This document shows, one piece after another, positions 23,053-31,256 of a stretch of 64,000 bases of DNA. This DNA comes from Oscillospiraceae bacterium. GTDB lineage: Bacteria > Bacillota > Clostridia > Oscillospirales > Oscillospiraceae. How positions within the stretch are numbered: position 1 is the stretch's first letter; the number at the start of each line of letters is the position of its first letter. The translations under genes and the position numbers were made by a program. The notes beneath the pieces are model-generated. The model saw nothing but the letters and a program-made list of their open reading frames with translations, did no database searches and was not told where the DNA came from. The stretch lies in contig JAETQF010000010.1 in NCBI GenBank assembly GCA_021770845.1, forward strand, positions 1 through 64,000, read 5' to 3'.

Positions 23053-23604
23053 TCATTTAAGCTGTCCGCGATTCAATGACAGTTCCAGCAATAGCATCTT
23101 AAATTCCGGCGCAACCCAAGAGGCAAACTCACAGGCGATCATGGGATGGGCAAAAGTTCCGCCGGATTTGCCCTGTTTAGAGGCGATACCAATTGCTTTC
23201 GTCCGCTCAATCCACAACTTTGGTGTCAATGTAAAGGAAGCCGCCTTCTTTTTCTTCAGCAGTTCCACATAGCCCGCTTCATTGTAATCAGGGTTATGTT
23301 CTTTCTCCCATAGATTCAAGAATGCCAGAGTATTTCCACTCCGTAGCCAACTCTGAATCACATATCCTGGCGCATCCTCATTGTGCGCTCGGGCAATTTC
23401 GGTAAGAGAAGTATAACCTTCATCCTGCTCCTCACCCTGCGGCACAGACGCTTTTCTGTGTGTGGTACGCTTCAACACTTCATCTTTACTCCGGCCATAA
23501 CCGGCGAAGCCAGAAAGCATATACCCATCAAGGTCATTTTCCCTTGCAATTCGCAGCATGATCCTATCCCGTTCTTCACAGGTGATGTTATCTGCCGCCA
23601 CCAA
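23053..23604 (-). CDS. KilA-N domain protein, probable N-terminal frameshift
   Basis: Residues about 65-180 form a KilA-N domain (SLTEIARAHNEDAPGYVIQS, then FTLTPKLWIERTKAIGIASK and FAHPMIACEFASWVAPEFK), a phage-type DNA-binding module. The first 60 residues (CEERDRIMLRIARENDLDGY) continue upstream in the same frame as VDLVGIGNLLEYL without a start. A GTG with a good ribosome site (aggtgagg) near 23672 begins MAEKEKLTL in another frame and stops quickly. A one-base shift near 23645 would restore a full gene. As it stands it may be silent or start internally. Confidence 0.65.
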   Translation of the reverse strand: MVAADNITCEERDRIMLRIARENDLDGYMLSGFAGYGRSKDEVLKRTTHRKASVPQGEEQDEGYTSLTEIARAHNEDAPGYVIQSWLRSGNTLAFLNLWEKEHNPDYNEAGYVELLKKKKAASFTLTPKLWIERTKAIGIASKQGKSGGTFAHPMIACEFASWVAPEFKMLLLELSLNRGQLK

Positions 23605-23727
23605 GTATTCCAGAAGGTTACCGATCCCGACTAAATCAACAGGGTGAGCTTTTCTTTCTCTGCCACACGCCTCACCTCTTGAGGCTATTGTAACAGATAT
23701 TTCGGAAATTGGAAATAGAAATTATAT

Positions 23728-24075
23728 TTAGAGCATGGAAGGCGAAACATAGCGGGTTGATCTGCGGGGCGAACCTGCCATGTCGTAGTCAATATTGCAT
23801 CGGGCAGATTTTGCAAACTGCACCTCTGTGAAAAGCTCAAAGCCAACAACAGCAATATATTTTGAGTTGGAAAGAAGATGGTCAACCGCCGCGCGAGTCC
23901 ATTTTGCTTTTCCTGTCGGAGAGGAGATCTGTTTTTTGTAAAGCATATCAACAACCTTTCCCAAACTGGCTCCGGCAAGGTAGTAGTCAAAAATCAGACG
24001 GACGATTTCAGCCTCATTTTCTTTGATCTCAAGTGTGCCGATAGAAGTCAAGTTAAAACCATAAGGGATTCTCAT
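23728..24075 (-). CDS. Stand-alone recombinase-domain protein
   Basis: This 115-residue protein (MRIPYGFNLTSIGTLEIKEN, then YYLAGASLGKVVDMLYKKQI and SSPTGKAKWTRAAVDHLLSN) corresponds to the central Recombinase domain of large serine recombinases. It has no resolvase catalytic domain. ATG 24075 has a perfect aaggag site, and the tail (ARCNIDYDMAGSPRRSTRY) looks like a natural end. Small genes of this kind occur alone in Clostridia; their role is unclear. It could equally be a fragment. Confidence 0.6.
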   Translation of the reverse strand: MRIPYGFNLTSIGTLEIKENEAEIVRLIFDYYLAGASLGKVVDMLYKKQISSPTGKAKWTRAAVDHLLSNSKYIAVVGFELFTEVQFAKSARCNIDYDMAGSPRRSTRYVSPSML

Positions 24076-24223
24076 GTTTCATTCTCCTTAAAAATAAAAT
24101 TTCCCATGTTTTTACCTCCAGACGGAGATAAAACATAGGAATAAGCCATAGATTACTTGTTGCCTGCGGTTATTTCACACAATAATTCGGCCGCTGTTTT
24201 GTGCGTTTCGCTGAGGAAATAGC

Positions 24224-24258
24224 AAAACCCGAGTATAGTCATGCTATACTCAGGTTTT
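24224..24258 (-). terminator. Terminator of tRNA-Ser
   Basis: A 15-bp stem (24224-24238 with 24244-24258, one C-A mismatch) ends in TTTT on both strands, so it could work in both directions. Confidence 0.75.
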
Positions 24259-24266
24259 GTCTAATT

Positions 24267-24355
24267 TGGCGCAGCGGGAGGGATTCGAACCCTCGTGGGA
24301 TTGCTCCCAAACTGATTTCGAGTCAGCCCCGTTATGACCACTTCGATACCGCTGC
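24267..24355 (-). tRNA. tRNA-Ser (anticodon CGA)
   Basis: Class II tRNA of 89 bases with encoded CCA: acceptor GCAGCGG/CCGCTGC, anticodon arm CTGACTCGAAATCAG (anticodon CGA), long variable arm and T arm GGGTTCGAATCCC. A 5' half copy lies about 155 bases upstream, at 24508-24548. Confidence 0.95.
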
Positions 24356-24709
24356 GTATATTTTTCGCAACATCAGCCCTCAAAAAGTGCCACGGAAAAA
24401 GGAGAGAACTGATGGAGAGAACTACAAAAATTTTTCTCCTTGATGATACCTCCAAAGCCTTGAAAAATCAAGGTTTTTTAGAAAGGCAGCTCCAAAGTGG
24501 TCACTCGTTTTCGAGTCAGGGCCGTTATAACCACTTCGATACCGCTGCTTCTATCGTTCGCCGACCGGGCGGATCGACCGCGCCCAAGTACCGCCCACGG
24601 CCTGTCAACCCCCACGCGGCTCACCCTAATAAAATACCCCATTCTCAGCCAAATGTCAATCCCCCGCTTCTCCCCGAACGCGGACTCCCCCCCTCCGGCC
24701 AGGCGGACG
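24356..24709. other. Gap with tRNA-Ser fragment and hairpins
   Basis: Besides the tRNA half at 24508-24548 the gap holds a hairpin CCTTGA-aaaa-TCAAGG followed by TTTTTT (about 24458-24480, plus strand). No gene is supported. Confidence 0.5.
24508..24548 (-). repeat. Duplicate 5' half of tRNA-Ser(CGA)
   Basis: Forty bases match the 5' half of the intact gene (acceptor, D arm, anticodon arm to ACTCGAAA) with three changes, then diverge inside the anticodon loop. The break point and the flanking palindrome (AAGTGGT, ACTCG-tttt-CGAGT, ACCACTT) suggest an old recombination site. Confidence 0.7.
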
Positions 24710-24740
24710 GCAAAGCCCCCGGCCTGGCCGGGGGCTTTGC
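24710..24740 (-). terminator. Hairpin ending the glycogen/glucose cluster
   Basis: A perfect 14-bp stem (GCAAAGCCCCCGGC / GCCGGGGGCTTTGC, loop of three) lies 20 bases after the pgi stop. The T-run is short. Confidence 0.6.
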
Positions 24741-24760
24741 TTCAGGCGTTTCTCCGTATC

Positions 24761-26023
24761 TCAGGGCTTGCCCAGCAGAGCAAACATATTCTTCTTGTAA
24801 GCCTCCACGCCGGGCTGGTTAAAGGGATTGACCCCCAGTACATGGCCGCTGATCCCGCAGGACAGCTCGAAGAAGTACAGCAGCTCCCCGAAGGCCCGCA
24901 CGCCCATCTTGTCCATCCGCAGCACCATGGAGGGCGCGCCGCCGTCCTTATGGGCGGCCAGGGTGCCCTGGAAGGCCATCTCCCGGACAAAGCTCAGGGG
25001 CTTGCCCGCCAGATAGTTCAGGTTGTCCCCGTTGTCGTCGCTGTAGGGAATGGCGATGTCACAGCCGGTGTCGTCCACATAGATCACCGTCTCAAACAGG
25101 TGGCGCTCCCCGTCCTGGATATACTGGCCCAGGGAGTGGAGATCGGTGGTGAACTGGGCGGAGGCGGGGAAGATCCCCTTGCCGTCCTTGCCCTCCGACT
25201 CGCCGAACAGCTGCTTCAGCCACTCGCCCACAAAGGAGTAGGAGGGCTCGTAGGTGCAGAACAGCTCGATCTTCTTGCCCTTGCGGTACAGCAGGTTCCG
25301 GGCGGCCACGTACTGCCACACCGGGTTGGACATATCCCGCTTGTCAAAGGCCGACATGGCGTCATGGGCGCCGCCCATCAACTCAGAGATGTCCGTACCG
25401 CCCACGGCGATGGGCAGCAGGCCCACGGCGGACAGCACGGAGAACCGGCCGCCCACGTCGTCGGGCACCACAAAGGTCTCCCAGCCGTTGGAGTCGGCCA
25501 GGGTCTTGAGGGCGCCCCGGGCCTTGTCGGTGGTGGCGTAGATGCGCTGATCGGCCTTGTCGCCGTACTGCTTCACCAGCAGCTCCCGGAACACCCGGAA
25601 GGCCACCGCGGGCTCGGTGGTGCCGCCGGACTTGGAGATCACGTTGATGGACCAGTCCCGGTCGTCGATGCGGCGGATCACGTTGTCCAACTCGTTGGGG
25701 CTGAGGGAGCAGCCCACAAAGCAGATCTCGGGGCCGTTGGAGGGGAACACCTCCAGGGCCGCCCGGGCGCCCAGGTAGGAGCCGCCGATGCCCACCACCA
25801 CCAGCACCTGGGAGTCCTCCCGGATCCTGGCGGCGGCCTTCTGAATGCGGGCAAATTCCTCTTTGTCGTAGTTCTCGGGCAGGCGCACCCAGCCGGTGAA
25901 GTCGGAGCCGGGGGCGGCGGAGTCGTACAGCTTGGCGTGGGCGGCCTCCACCTCGGGGGCCAGGGCGTCAATCTCCTCCCGGGAAACCACGCCCTCCAGG
26001 TTGGATAAGTCAAGTTTCAGCAT
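24761..26023 (-). CDS. pgi: Glucose-6-phosphate isomerase
   Basis: This 420-residue protein interconverts glucose-6-phosphate and fructose-6-phosphate in the cytoplasm. Visible motifs: VVGIGGSYLGARAALE (about 75-90), the sugar-phosphate-binding VISKSGGTTEPAVAFR (about 132-148), and FGESEGKDGKGIFPAS near 275. The length fits the short bacterial PGI class. ATG 26023 has taggagg eight bases upstream. It is the last gene of the leftward glycogen cluster, linking glucokinase product to glycolysis. A hairpin-rich spacer of 200 bases separates it from glucokinase. Confidence 0.95.
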   Translation of the reverse strand: MLKLDLSNLEGVVSREEIDALAPEVEAAHAKLYDSAAPGSDFTGWVRLPENYDKEEFARIQKAAARIREDSQVLVVVGIGGSYLGARAALEVFPSNGPEICFVGCSLSPNELDNVIRRIDDRDWSINVISKSGGTTEPAVAFRVFRELLVKQYGDKADQRIYATTDKARGALKTLADSNGWETFVVPDDVGGRFSVLSAVGLLPIAVGGTDISELMGGAHDAMSAFDKRDMSNPVWQYVAARNLLYRKGKKIELFCTYEPSYSFVGEWLKQLFGESEGKDGKGIFPASAQFTTDLHSLGQYIQDGERHLFETVIYVDDTGCDIAIPYSDDNGDNLNYLAGKPLSFVREMAFQGTLAAHKDGGAPSMVLRMDKMGVRAFGELLYFFELSCGISGHVLGVNPFNQPGVEAYKKNMFALLGKP

Positions 26024-26070
26024 GGATCAAATCCTCCTAATACAAGCAAAGAATGATAATACTGTTTCTT

Positions 26071-26212
26071 GATAAAAAGGTTAAAACCTTTTTATCGCGG
26101 CGCTTCGCGCCGCCGCGCCTGCGGCGCGCCAAGAAAAGTATTGACAACATTCTTGACGGCTTCGCCGTCGGGCCGCGTTCCGCGGCCCCATAAAACGGTT
26201 TCACCGTTTTAT
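26071..26212. repeat. Array of six short hairpins, four with TTC loops
   Basis: Perfect stems stand nearly end to end: 26071-26096 (12 bp), 26097-26113 (7 bp, ttc), 26114-26128 (6 bp, tgc), 26155-26169 (6 bp, ttc), 26170-26188 (8 bp, ttc) and 26190-26212 (10 bp, ttc). On the transcribed minus strand the loops read GAA, a very stable triloop when closed by C-G. The array fills the spacer between glucokinase and pgi. Confidence 0.85.
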
Positions 26213-26231
26213 GAAGAATTAGTATAAGGGA

Positions 26232-27146
26232 TTACACAGACTGGGTGAAAAACAGGGCCGCGCCGCCGAAAATGCCGGCGTTGTTCCCCAGCTGGGCCAG
26301 GGCGAAGCGCACCTCCCGGCAGGGCGGGAACACGTTCTTCTGGAACGCGGCCTCCACCGGATCCAGCAGCGCCCGGCCGGCGGCGGACACGCCGCCCCCC
26401 AGCAGGATGACCTCCGGGTTGACCACGCAGCCCAGGATGGCGGCGGCGGTGCCCAGGGCGGCGCCCGCCTCCTCGGTGACCCGCTTGGCGTTCTCGTCCC
26501 CGGCCGCCGCCGCGTCGTACACGTCCTTGGCGGTGACCTTCTCCATCTCCTTAAAGGGGGAGAACTCCCGGGCCGCCCGGATGATGCCGGTGGCGGAAGC
26601 GGTGACCTCCAGGCAGCCGTATTTGCCGCAGGAGCACTGCCACTCGGTGTGGAAGGGCATGGGCAGATGGCCCACCTCCCCGCCGCCGCCGGTGGCGCCG
26701 GACACAATCCGCCCGTCGCAGATCACGCCGCCTCCAATGCCGGTGCCCACGGTGAACAGCACCAGGTTGCGGCAGCCCTTGCCGCCCCCCTGCCACAGCT
26801 CGCCCAGGGCGGCCAGGTTGGCGTCGTTGGCCACCTTGACGGGCATTCCGGCGCGGCTGCCCAGCTCCCGGGCCACGTCCACGTCCCCCCAGCCCAGGTT
26901 GACGCACCCCCGAACCAGCGACTGGTTCAGCACCGGGCCGGGCACCCCCACTCCGGCGCCAATGCACATGGCGTCGGGGAAGCTGTCCAGCACCTGGCGC
27001 ATATTGGCGGCGATGTCGTCAAAGGCGGCGGTCAGCTCCCGCTGGGTGGAGAATTCCCGCTTTTCCAGCAGATCCCCCTCCTGGCCCACCAGTCCCAGCT
27101 TGACGGTGGTGCCGCCGATGTCGATGCCAAAGCATACCTGTCTCAT
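26232..27146 (-). CDS. glcK: ROK-family glucokinase
   Basis: This 304-residue protein phosphorylates glucose with ATP. The ATP-binding phosphate loop is at the start (FGIDIGGTTVKLGLV). The ROK signature with catalytic Asp is VANDANLAALGE at about 104-115, and the sugar/zinc motif is CSCGKYGCLEVTAS at about 170-183. The zinc Cys triad is complete. It lies between glgP and pgi, so glucose freed from glycogen can be recovered. ATG 27146 follows gaggttt. ROK proteins also include other sugar kinases and repressors; the context favours glucokinase. Confidence 0.88.
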   Translation of the reverse strand: MRQVCFGIDIGGTTVKLGLVGQEGDLLEKREFSTQRELTAAFDDIAANMRQVLDSFPDAMCIGAGVGVPGPVLNQSLVRGCVNLGWGDVDVARELGSRAGMPVKVANDANLAALGELWQGGGKGCRNLVLFTVGTGIGGGVICDGRIVSGATGGGGEVGHLPMPFHTEWQCSCGKYGCLEVTASATGIIRAAREFSPFKEMEKVTAKDVYDAAAAGDENAKRVTEEAGAALGTAAAILGCVVNPEVILLGGGVSAAGRALLDPVEAAFQKNVFPPCREVRFALAQLGNNAGIFGGAALFFTQSV

Positions 27147-27193
27147 GGCAAAACCTCCTCAAAATCGGGCCCAAGCCGCCCTCCGGCGGCGTC

Positions 27194-29590
27194 TTACTTC
27201 AGGTGCCAGATGTTGTCCGCGTACTCCTGCACCGCCCGGTCGGCGGAGAAGAAGCCCGCCTTGGCGATGTTCACCAGGGACATCTTATTGAACCGGGTCT
27301 TGTCGCCGTACAGGGCGGACACGTCCCGCTGGGCCCGGACATAGTCGTGGAAATCGGCCAGGCACATATAGGGATCGGCGGGCCCCTTCTGGTTGGTGGT
27401 GAGGGAGCGCACGATGTCGTCAAAATGCATTCCGCCGATGCCGCCCATGAGCAGATCCATGACGGCCTTCAGCTCCGGATCACCGTGGACGTACTCCATG
27501 GGGCGGTAGCCCGCGTGCCACAGGTCGTTGACCTCCTCGGTCTTGAGGCCGAACAGCACGATGTTGTCGTCCCCCACCTGCTCGTGGATCTCCACGTTGG
27601 CGCCGTCCAGGGTGCCCAGGGTCACCGCGCCGTTGATCATCAGCTTCATGTTGCCGGTGCCGCTGGCCTCCTTGCCGGCGATGGAGATCTGCTCGGAGAT
27701 CTCGGCGGCGGGGATGATGATCTCCGCCAGGGAGACGTTGTAGTCCTCCATGAACACCACCTTCAGCTTATCCTGCACGTCCGGGTCGTGGTTGATCATG
27801 TTGGACACGGACACGATGAGCTGGATGATCTGCTTGGCCATGATATAGCCCGCGGACGCCTTGGCGGCGAACACGAAGGTGCGGGGCTGGAAGGGCGCGC
27901 CGGGGCTGCGCTTGATCTCCAGGTACATATGGAGGATCTGCAGGACGTTGAGCAGCTGCCGCTTGTACTCGTGAAGCCGCTTGATCTGCACGTCGAACAG
28001 GGAGGTGGGTTCCACCACGATGCCGTTGCGCTTGAGGATCAGGTCGGCCAGCCGCTTCTTGTTGTTCAGCTTGATCTCCTGGAGGCGCTGGAGCACCTGG
28101 GCGTCGTCCTTATACTTGAGCAGCTTCTCCAGCTGGGTGCTGTCCTTGGTGAAGCCGTCCCCGATGAGCTCCTTGAGCAGGGCGGTGAGCTCCGGGTTAG
28201 CCTGGCACAGCCAGCGGCGGTAGGCGATGCCGTTGGTGACGTTGCAGAAGTGATCGGGCTCCATCTGGTAGTAGTCCCGGAAGATGGAGTTGGTGAGGAT
28301 CTCGGAGTGGAGCTTGGACACGCCGTTGACCTTGTGGCAGCAGGCCAGGCACAGGTTGGCCATGCGGATCTCATGGCGGCTGATCACCGCCATATACTCG
28401 ATCTTGCCCATATCGCTGCCGTAGAATTCCTGAAGCTCCATGCGCAGGCGGCGGTCGATCTCCATCACAATCTGGTACACCCGGGGCAGAAGCTGCTGGA
28501 ACAGATCCACGCTCCAGCGCTCCAGCGCCTCGCTCATGACGGTGTGGTTGGTGTAGGACAGGGTGCGGCAGGTGATGTCCCATGCCTTGTCCCAGGGGTA
28601 GTTGTGCTCGTCCACCAGCAGGCGCATCAGCTCGGGCACGCACAGGGCGGGATGGGTGTCGTTGATGTGGATGGACACCTTGTCGGGCAGATTGTCCAGG
28701 TTCTTGTTCTGCCGCAGGTGCTTCTTCAGAATGGTCTGCACCGAGGCGGACACCAGCAGGTACTGCTGGCGCAGGCGCAGCTTCTTGCCCTCGATGTGGT
28801 CGTCGGCGGGGTAGAGCACCTTGGAGATGACCTCGGCCATGGTGTCCCCCTCCAGGGCCTTGGCGTAGTCGCCCCGGGAGAAAGCGGACATATCGAAGCT
28901 GTTGGGGGACTTGGCGCTCCACAGCACCAGGGGGTTCACCGCCTCGCTGTCGTAGCCGGAGATATACATCATGTTGGGCACCGCCATGACGGACTGGAAG
29001 TCCACGTGCTTCACCCGGTACTTGCCGTTGTCCTCCCAGCCGTGGACGCTGCCGCCGAAGCGAACCTCCACCGCCTCGCCCTCGTGGGGCACCAGCCACA
29101 CATCGCCCATGTTCAGCCAGTCATCGGGGAACTCCACCTGCCAGCCGTCCACGATCTTCTGCCTGAAGATGCCGAACTCGTAGCGGATGGAGTAGCCCGT
29201 CATGGGCAGATCCAGGCTGGCGGCGGAGTCCATATAGCAGGAGGCCAGACGGCCCAGGCCGCCGTTGCCCAGCCCGGCGTCGGGCTCCATCTCATACAGG
29301 TCATGGATGTCCAGGCCGCACTTGTCCAGCGCCTTGGTGAACACGTCCTCCAGCCCCAGGTTGTAGAGGTTGTTCCGCAGGGAGGTGCCCACCAGGAACT
29401 CCATGGACATATAGTACACCTGCTTGCCCTGGCTCTTGCGGTAGAACTCGGCGCTCTTGCTGGCCAGCATCCCGTTGACCACGTAACACAGGGCGCGGTA
29501 CACCTGCTGGGGGGAGGCCGTCGTCATGGAGCAGCCATACCGCACCAGCAGCATCTCATCCATTTGCTTGATAATCTGTTTTTGATCCAT
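27194..29590 (-). CDS. glgP: Glycogen phosphorylase
   Basis: This 798-residue protein removes glucose-1-phosphate from glycogen chain ends. The family landmarks are ALGNGGLGRLASCYMDS-like (DAGLGNGGLGRLASCYMD, about 103-120), IHINDTHPALCVPELMRL and the pyridoxal-phosphate lysine motif EASGTGNMKLMINGAVTLGT near residue 645. ATG 29590 is chosen (MDQKQIIKQMDEMLL), preceded by aagaaggg; the longer frame upstream is leader DNA. It has its own promoter at 29721 and a strong leader hairpin. Confidence 0.95.
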   Translation of the reverse strand: MDQKQIIKQMDEMLLVRYGCSMTTASPQQVYRALCYVVNGMLASKSAEFYRKSQGKQVYYMSMEFLVGTSLRNNLYNLGLEDVFTKALDKCGLDIHDLYEMEPDAGLGNGGLGRLASCYMDSAASLDLPMTGYSIRYEFGIFRQKIVDGWQVEFPDDWLNMGDVWLVPHEGEAVEVRFGGSVHGWEDNGKYRVKHVDFQSVMAVPNMMYISGYDSEAVNPLVLWSAKSPNSFDMSAFSRGDYAKALEGDTMAEVISKVLYPADDHIEGKKLRLRQQYLLVSASVQTILKKHLRQNKNLDNLPDKVSIHINDTHPALCVPELMRLLVDEHNYPWDKAWDITCRTLSYTNHTVMSEALERWSVDLFQQLLPRVYQIVMEIDRRLRMELQEFYGSDMGKIEYMAVISRHEIRMANLCLACCHKVNGVSKLHSEILTNSIFRDYYQMEPDHFCNVTNGIAYRRWLCQANPELTALLKELIGDGFTKDSTQLEKLLKYKDDAQVLQRLQEIKLNNKKRLADLILKRNGIVVEPTSLFDVQIKRLHEYKRQLLNVLQILHMYLEIKRSPGAPFQPRTFVFAAKASAGYIMAKQIIQLIVSVSNMINHDPDVQDKLKVVFMEDYNVSLAEIIIPAAEISEQISIAGKEASGTGNMKLMINGAVTLGTLDGANVEIHEQVGDDNIVLFGLKTEEVNDLWHAGYRPMEYVHGDPELKAVMDLLMGGIGGMHFDDIVRSLTTNQKGPADPYMCLADFHDYVRAQRDVSALYGDKTRFNKMSLVNIAKAGFFSADRAVQEYADNIWHLK

Positions 29591-29662
29591 ATGATGATCT
29601 GATCCCTTCTTAACCGGCCCGGGGCCGGGAATTGACGAACTTTTCCAATTCTTCCCGAAAGA

Positions 29663-29696
29663 GCAGTCACAGCCCGCTCCCGCGGGCTGTGACTGC
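29663..29696 (-). promoter_or_regulatory. 15-bp hairpin in the glgP leader
   Basis: GCAGTCACAGCCCGC and its perfect reverse complement, with a four-base loop, lie between the glgP promoter and start. It could terminate read-through from glgA or attenuate glgP. The following tctttc is only weakly U-rich. Confidence 0.6.
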
Positions 29697-29720
29697 ACAG
29701 GGCGAGGTAAACGCCCGTTT

Positions 29721-29749
29721 ATTATATCACAAACAACTTCAATTTTGAA
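29721..29749 (-). promoter_or_regulatory. Promoter of glgP
   Basis: Minus strand: TTCAAA (29749-29744), 17 bases, TATAAT (29726-29721). It lies in an A/T-rich spacer downstream of glgA. Confidence 0.7.
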
Positions 29750-29822
29750 CTACTATTTTCACATTTTTGCCTTAACAATGAAAATGAAGAAAATAGGTCG
29801 GTAAATCTGGAAAATTCGCCGT

Positions 29823-31256
29823 TTACTCCATCATGGATCGGTAAATATCCCAATATTCCTGAACGGAACGCTTCCAGGAGCTGTCATAGGCCATCACGCT
29901 CTTTTGGAGCTGCACCCAATGCTCCTTGTCGTGGAACAGGCTCTCGCCCCGGCGCACCGCGTCCAGCATATCGTGGGCGTTGTAACTCTTGAAGGTGAAG
30001 CCGTTGCCCTCCCCCGTCTCGATGTTGTAGGCGGGCACGGTGTCGAACAGGCCGCCCGTCTCCCGGACGATGGGGATGGTGCCGTACCGCATCCCGATGA
30101 GCTGGGTCAGGCCGCAGGGCTCCTGCTTGGAGGGCATGAGCACCAGATCCGCCCCGGCGTAGGCCTGATGGGCCAGGGTGTTGTCGAACACGATGTTGGC
30201 CGACATCTTGGCGGGGAACCGGCCGGCATAGGAGCGGAGCATCTCCTCGTACTGCCACTCGCCGGTGCCGATGACCACCAGCTGGAGGTCGTCCCACATG
30301 AGGTCGTCCATCACCCGCTGAACCAGATCCACGCCCTTGTGCCCCACCAGCCGGGTGATCATGATCACCATGGGGACGTCCTCCCGGACGGCCAGACCCA
30401 GCCGCTCCTGGAGGAACTTCTTGTTCTCCGCCTTCTTTTCCAGGGTCTCCGCGTCGAATTTGGCGTAGATCAGCGGATCGGCGGCGGGGTTGAACACGTC
30501 GGTGTCAATGCCGTTTACCACGCCGCAGAGCTTGTAGCTGTGCTGGCGCAGCACGTCGTGGAGCCCGTGGGCGAAGTAGGGGTTCTGGATCTCGAAGGCG
30601 TAGGTCTTGGACACGGTGCTCACCCGGTCGGACACCAGGATGGCCGCCTTCATCAGGTTGGTGCAGGCGTCGAAGTGCATGGTGCCCTTCCAGTCCTCGG
30701 GCAGGCCCAGCACCTCGTCCACGAAGGAGTCGGGGAACCGGCCCTGGTACTCCATGTTGTGGATGGTGAACAGGGTGCGGATGGGCTGGTAAGACAGCAG
30801 GTGCATATAGTGGGCCCGGAGGAACACGGGCACCAGGGCGGTCTGCCAGTCGTTGGCGTGGATCACGTCGGGGTACCAGTTCAGGTGCTGGAGGGACTCC
30901 AGAATGGCCTTGGAGAAGAAGGCGAACCGCTCGCCGTCGTCGTAGTGGCCATAGCAGCCGTCCCGGTAGAAGTAGTATTCGTTGTCGATGAAGTAGTATT
31001 GGAGCTTTTTACGCTTGCTCACCGCCCGGAACAGGCCGGCGTACACGCTGCGCCAGGACAGGGGGACGTTGAAGTTGGTGATATACTCCAGCTCAAACTC
31101 CGGGTTGTCCTTGATGGCCTTGTAGTAGGGCAGAAACACCGCCACCTCGGTATTGGGCGACTCGGCCAGGGCTTTGGGCAGGGCGGCGGCCACGTCGCCC
31201 AGACCGCCGGTCTTGATATAGGGCGCGGCCTCGCTGGAGGCAAGCAGGATTTTCAT
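29823..31256 (-). CDS. glgA: Glycogen synthase (ADP-glucose)
   Basis: This 477-residue GT5 enzyme adds glucose from ADP-glucose to glycogen. The ADP-glucose motif KTGGLGDVAAALPKAL is at residues 15-30. The C-terminal half has the GT-B motifs VLMPSKQEPCGLTQLIGMRY and GGLFDTV. ATG 31256 overlaps the glgD stop (ATGA), giving coupled translation. It is part of the glgBCDA order typical of Clostridia. Confidence 0.95.
   Translation of the reverse strand: MKILLASSEAAPYIKTGGLGDVAAALPKALAESPNTEVAVFLPYYKAIKDNPEFELEYITNFNVPLSWRSVYAGLFRAVSKRKKLQYYFIDNEYYFYRDGCYGHYDDGERFAFFSKAILESLQHLNWYPDVIHANDWQTALVPVFLRAHYMHLLSYQPIRTLFTIHNMEYQGRFPDSFVDEVLGLPEDWKGTMHFDACTNLMKAAILVSDRVSTVSKTYAFEIQNPYFAHGLHDVLRQHSYKLCGVVNGIDTDVFNPAADPLIYAKFDAETLEKKAENKKFLQERLGLAVREDVPMVIMITRLVGHKGVDLVQRVMDDLMWDDLQLVVIGTGEWQYEEMLRSYAGRFPAKMSANIVFDNTLAHQAYAGADLVLMPSKQEPCGLTQLIGMRYGTIPIVRETGGLFDTVPAYNIETGEGNGFTFKSYNAHDMLDAVRRGESLFHDKEHWVQLQKSVMAYDSSWKRSVQEYWDIYRSMME

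Larger units (their letters stand above)
20255..24266. mobile_element. Remnant island of older mobile elements
   Basis: Between tRNA-Val and tRNA-Ser the GC content drops visibly, most strongly in 21240-23040. The stretch holds an integrase tail, a macro-domain tail, unknown genes, a KilA-N gene and a lone recombinase domain. The mix of fragments suggests successive insertions and deletions, not one intact element. Confidence 0.6.

Noticed and set aside
26071-26212. Possible CRISPR array
   Set aside because: The units share loops but not stems or spacers. They are separate hairpins, and no cas gene is near.
27203-29602. A 799-codon plus-strand open frame opposite glgP
   Set aside because: GC-rich shadow without any recognizable motif or start signal.
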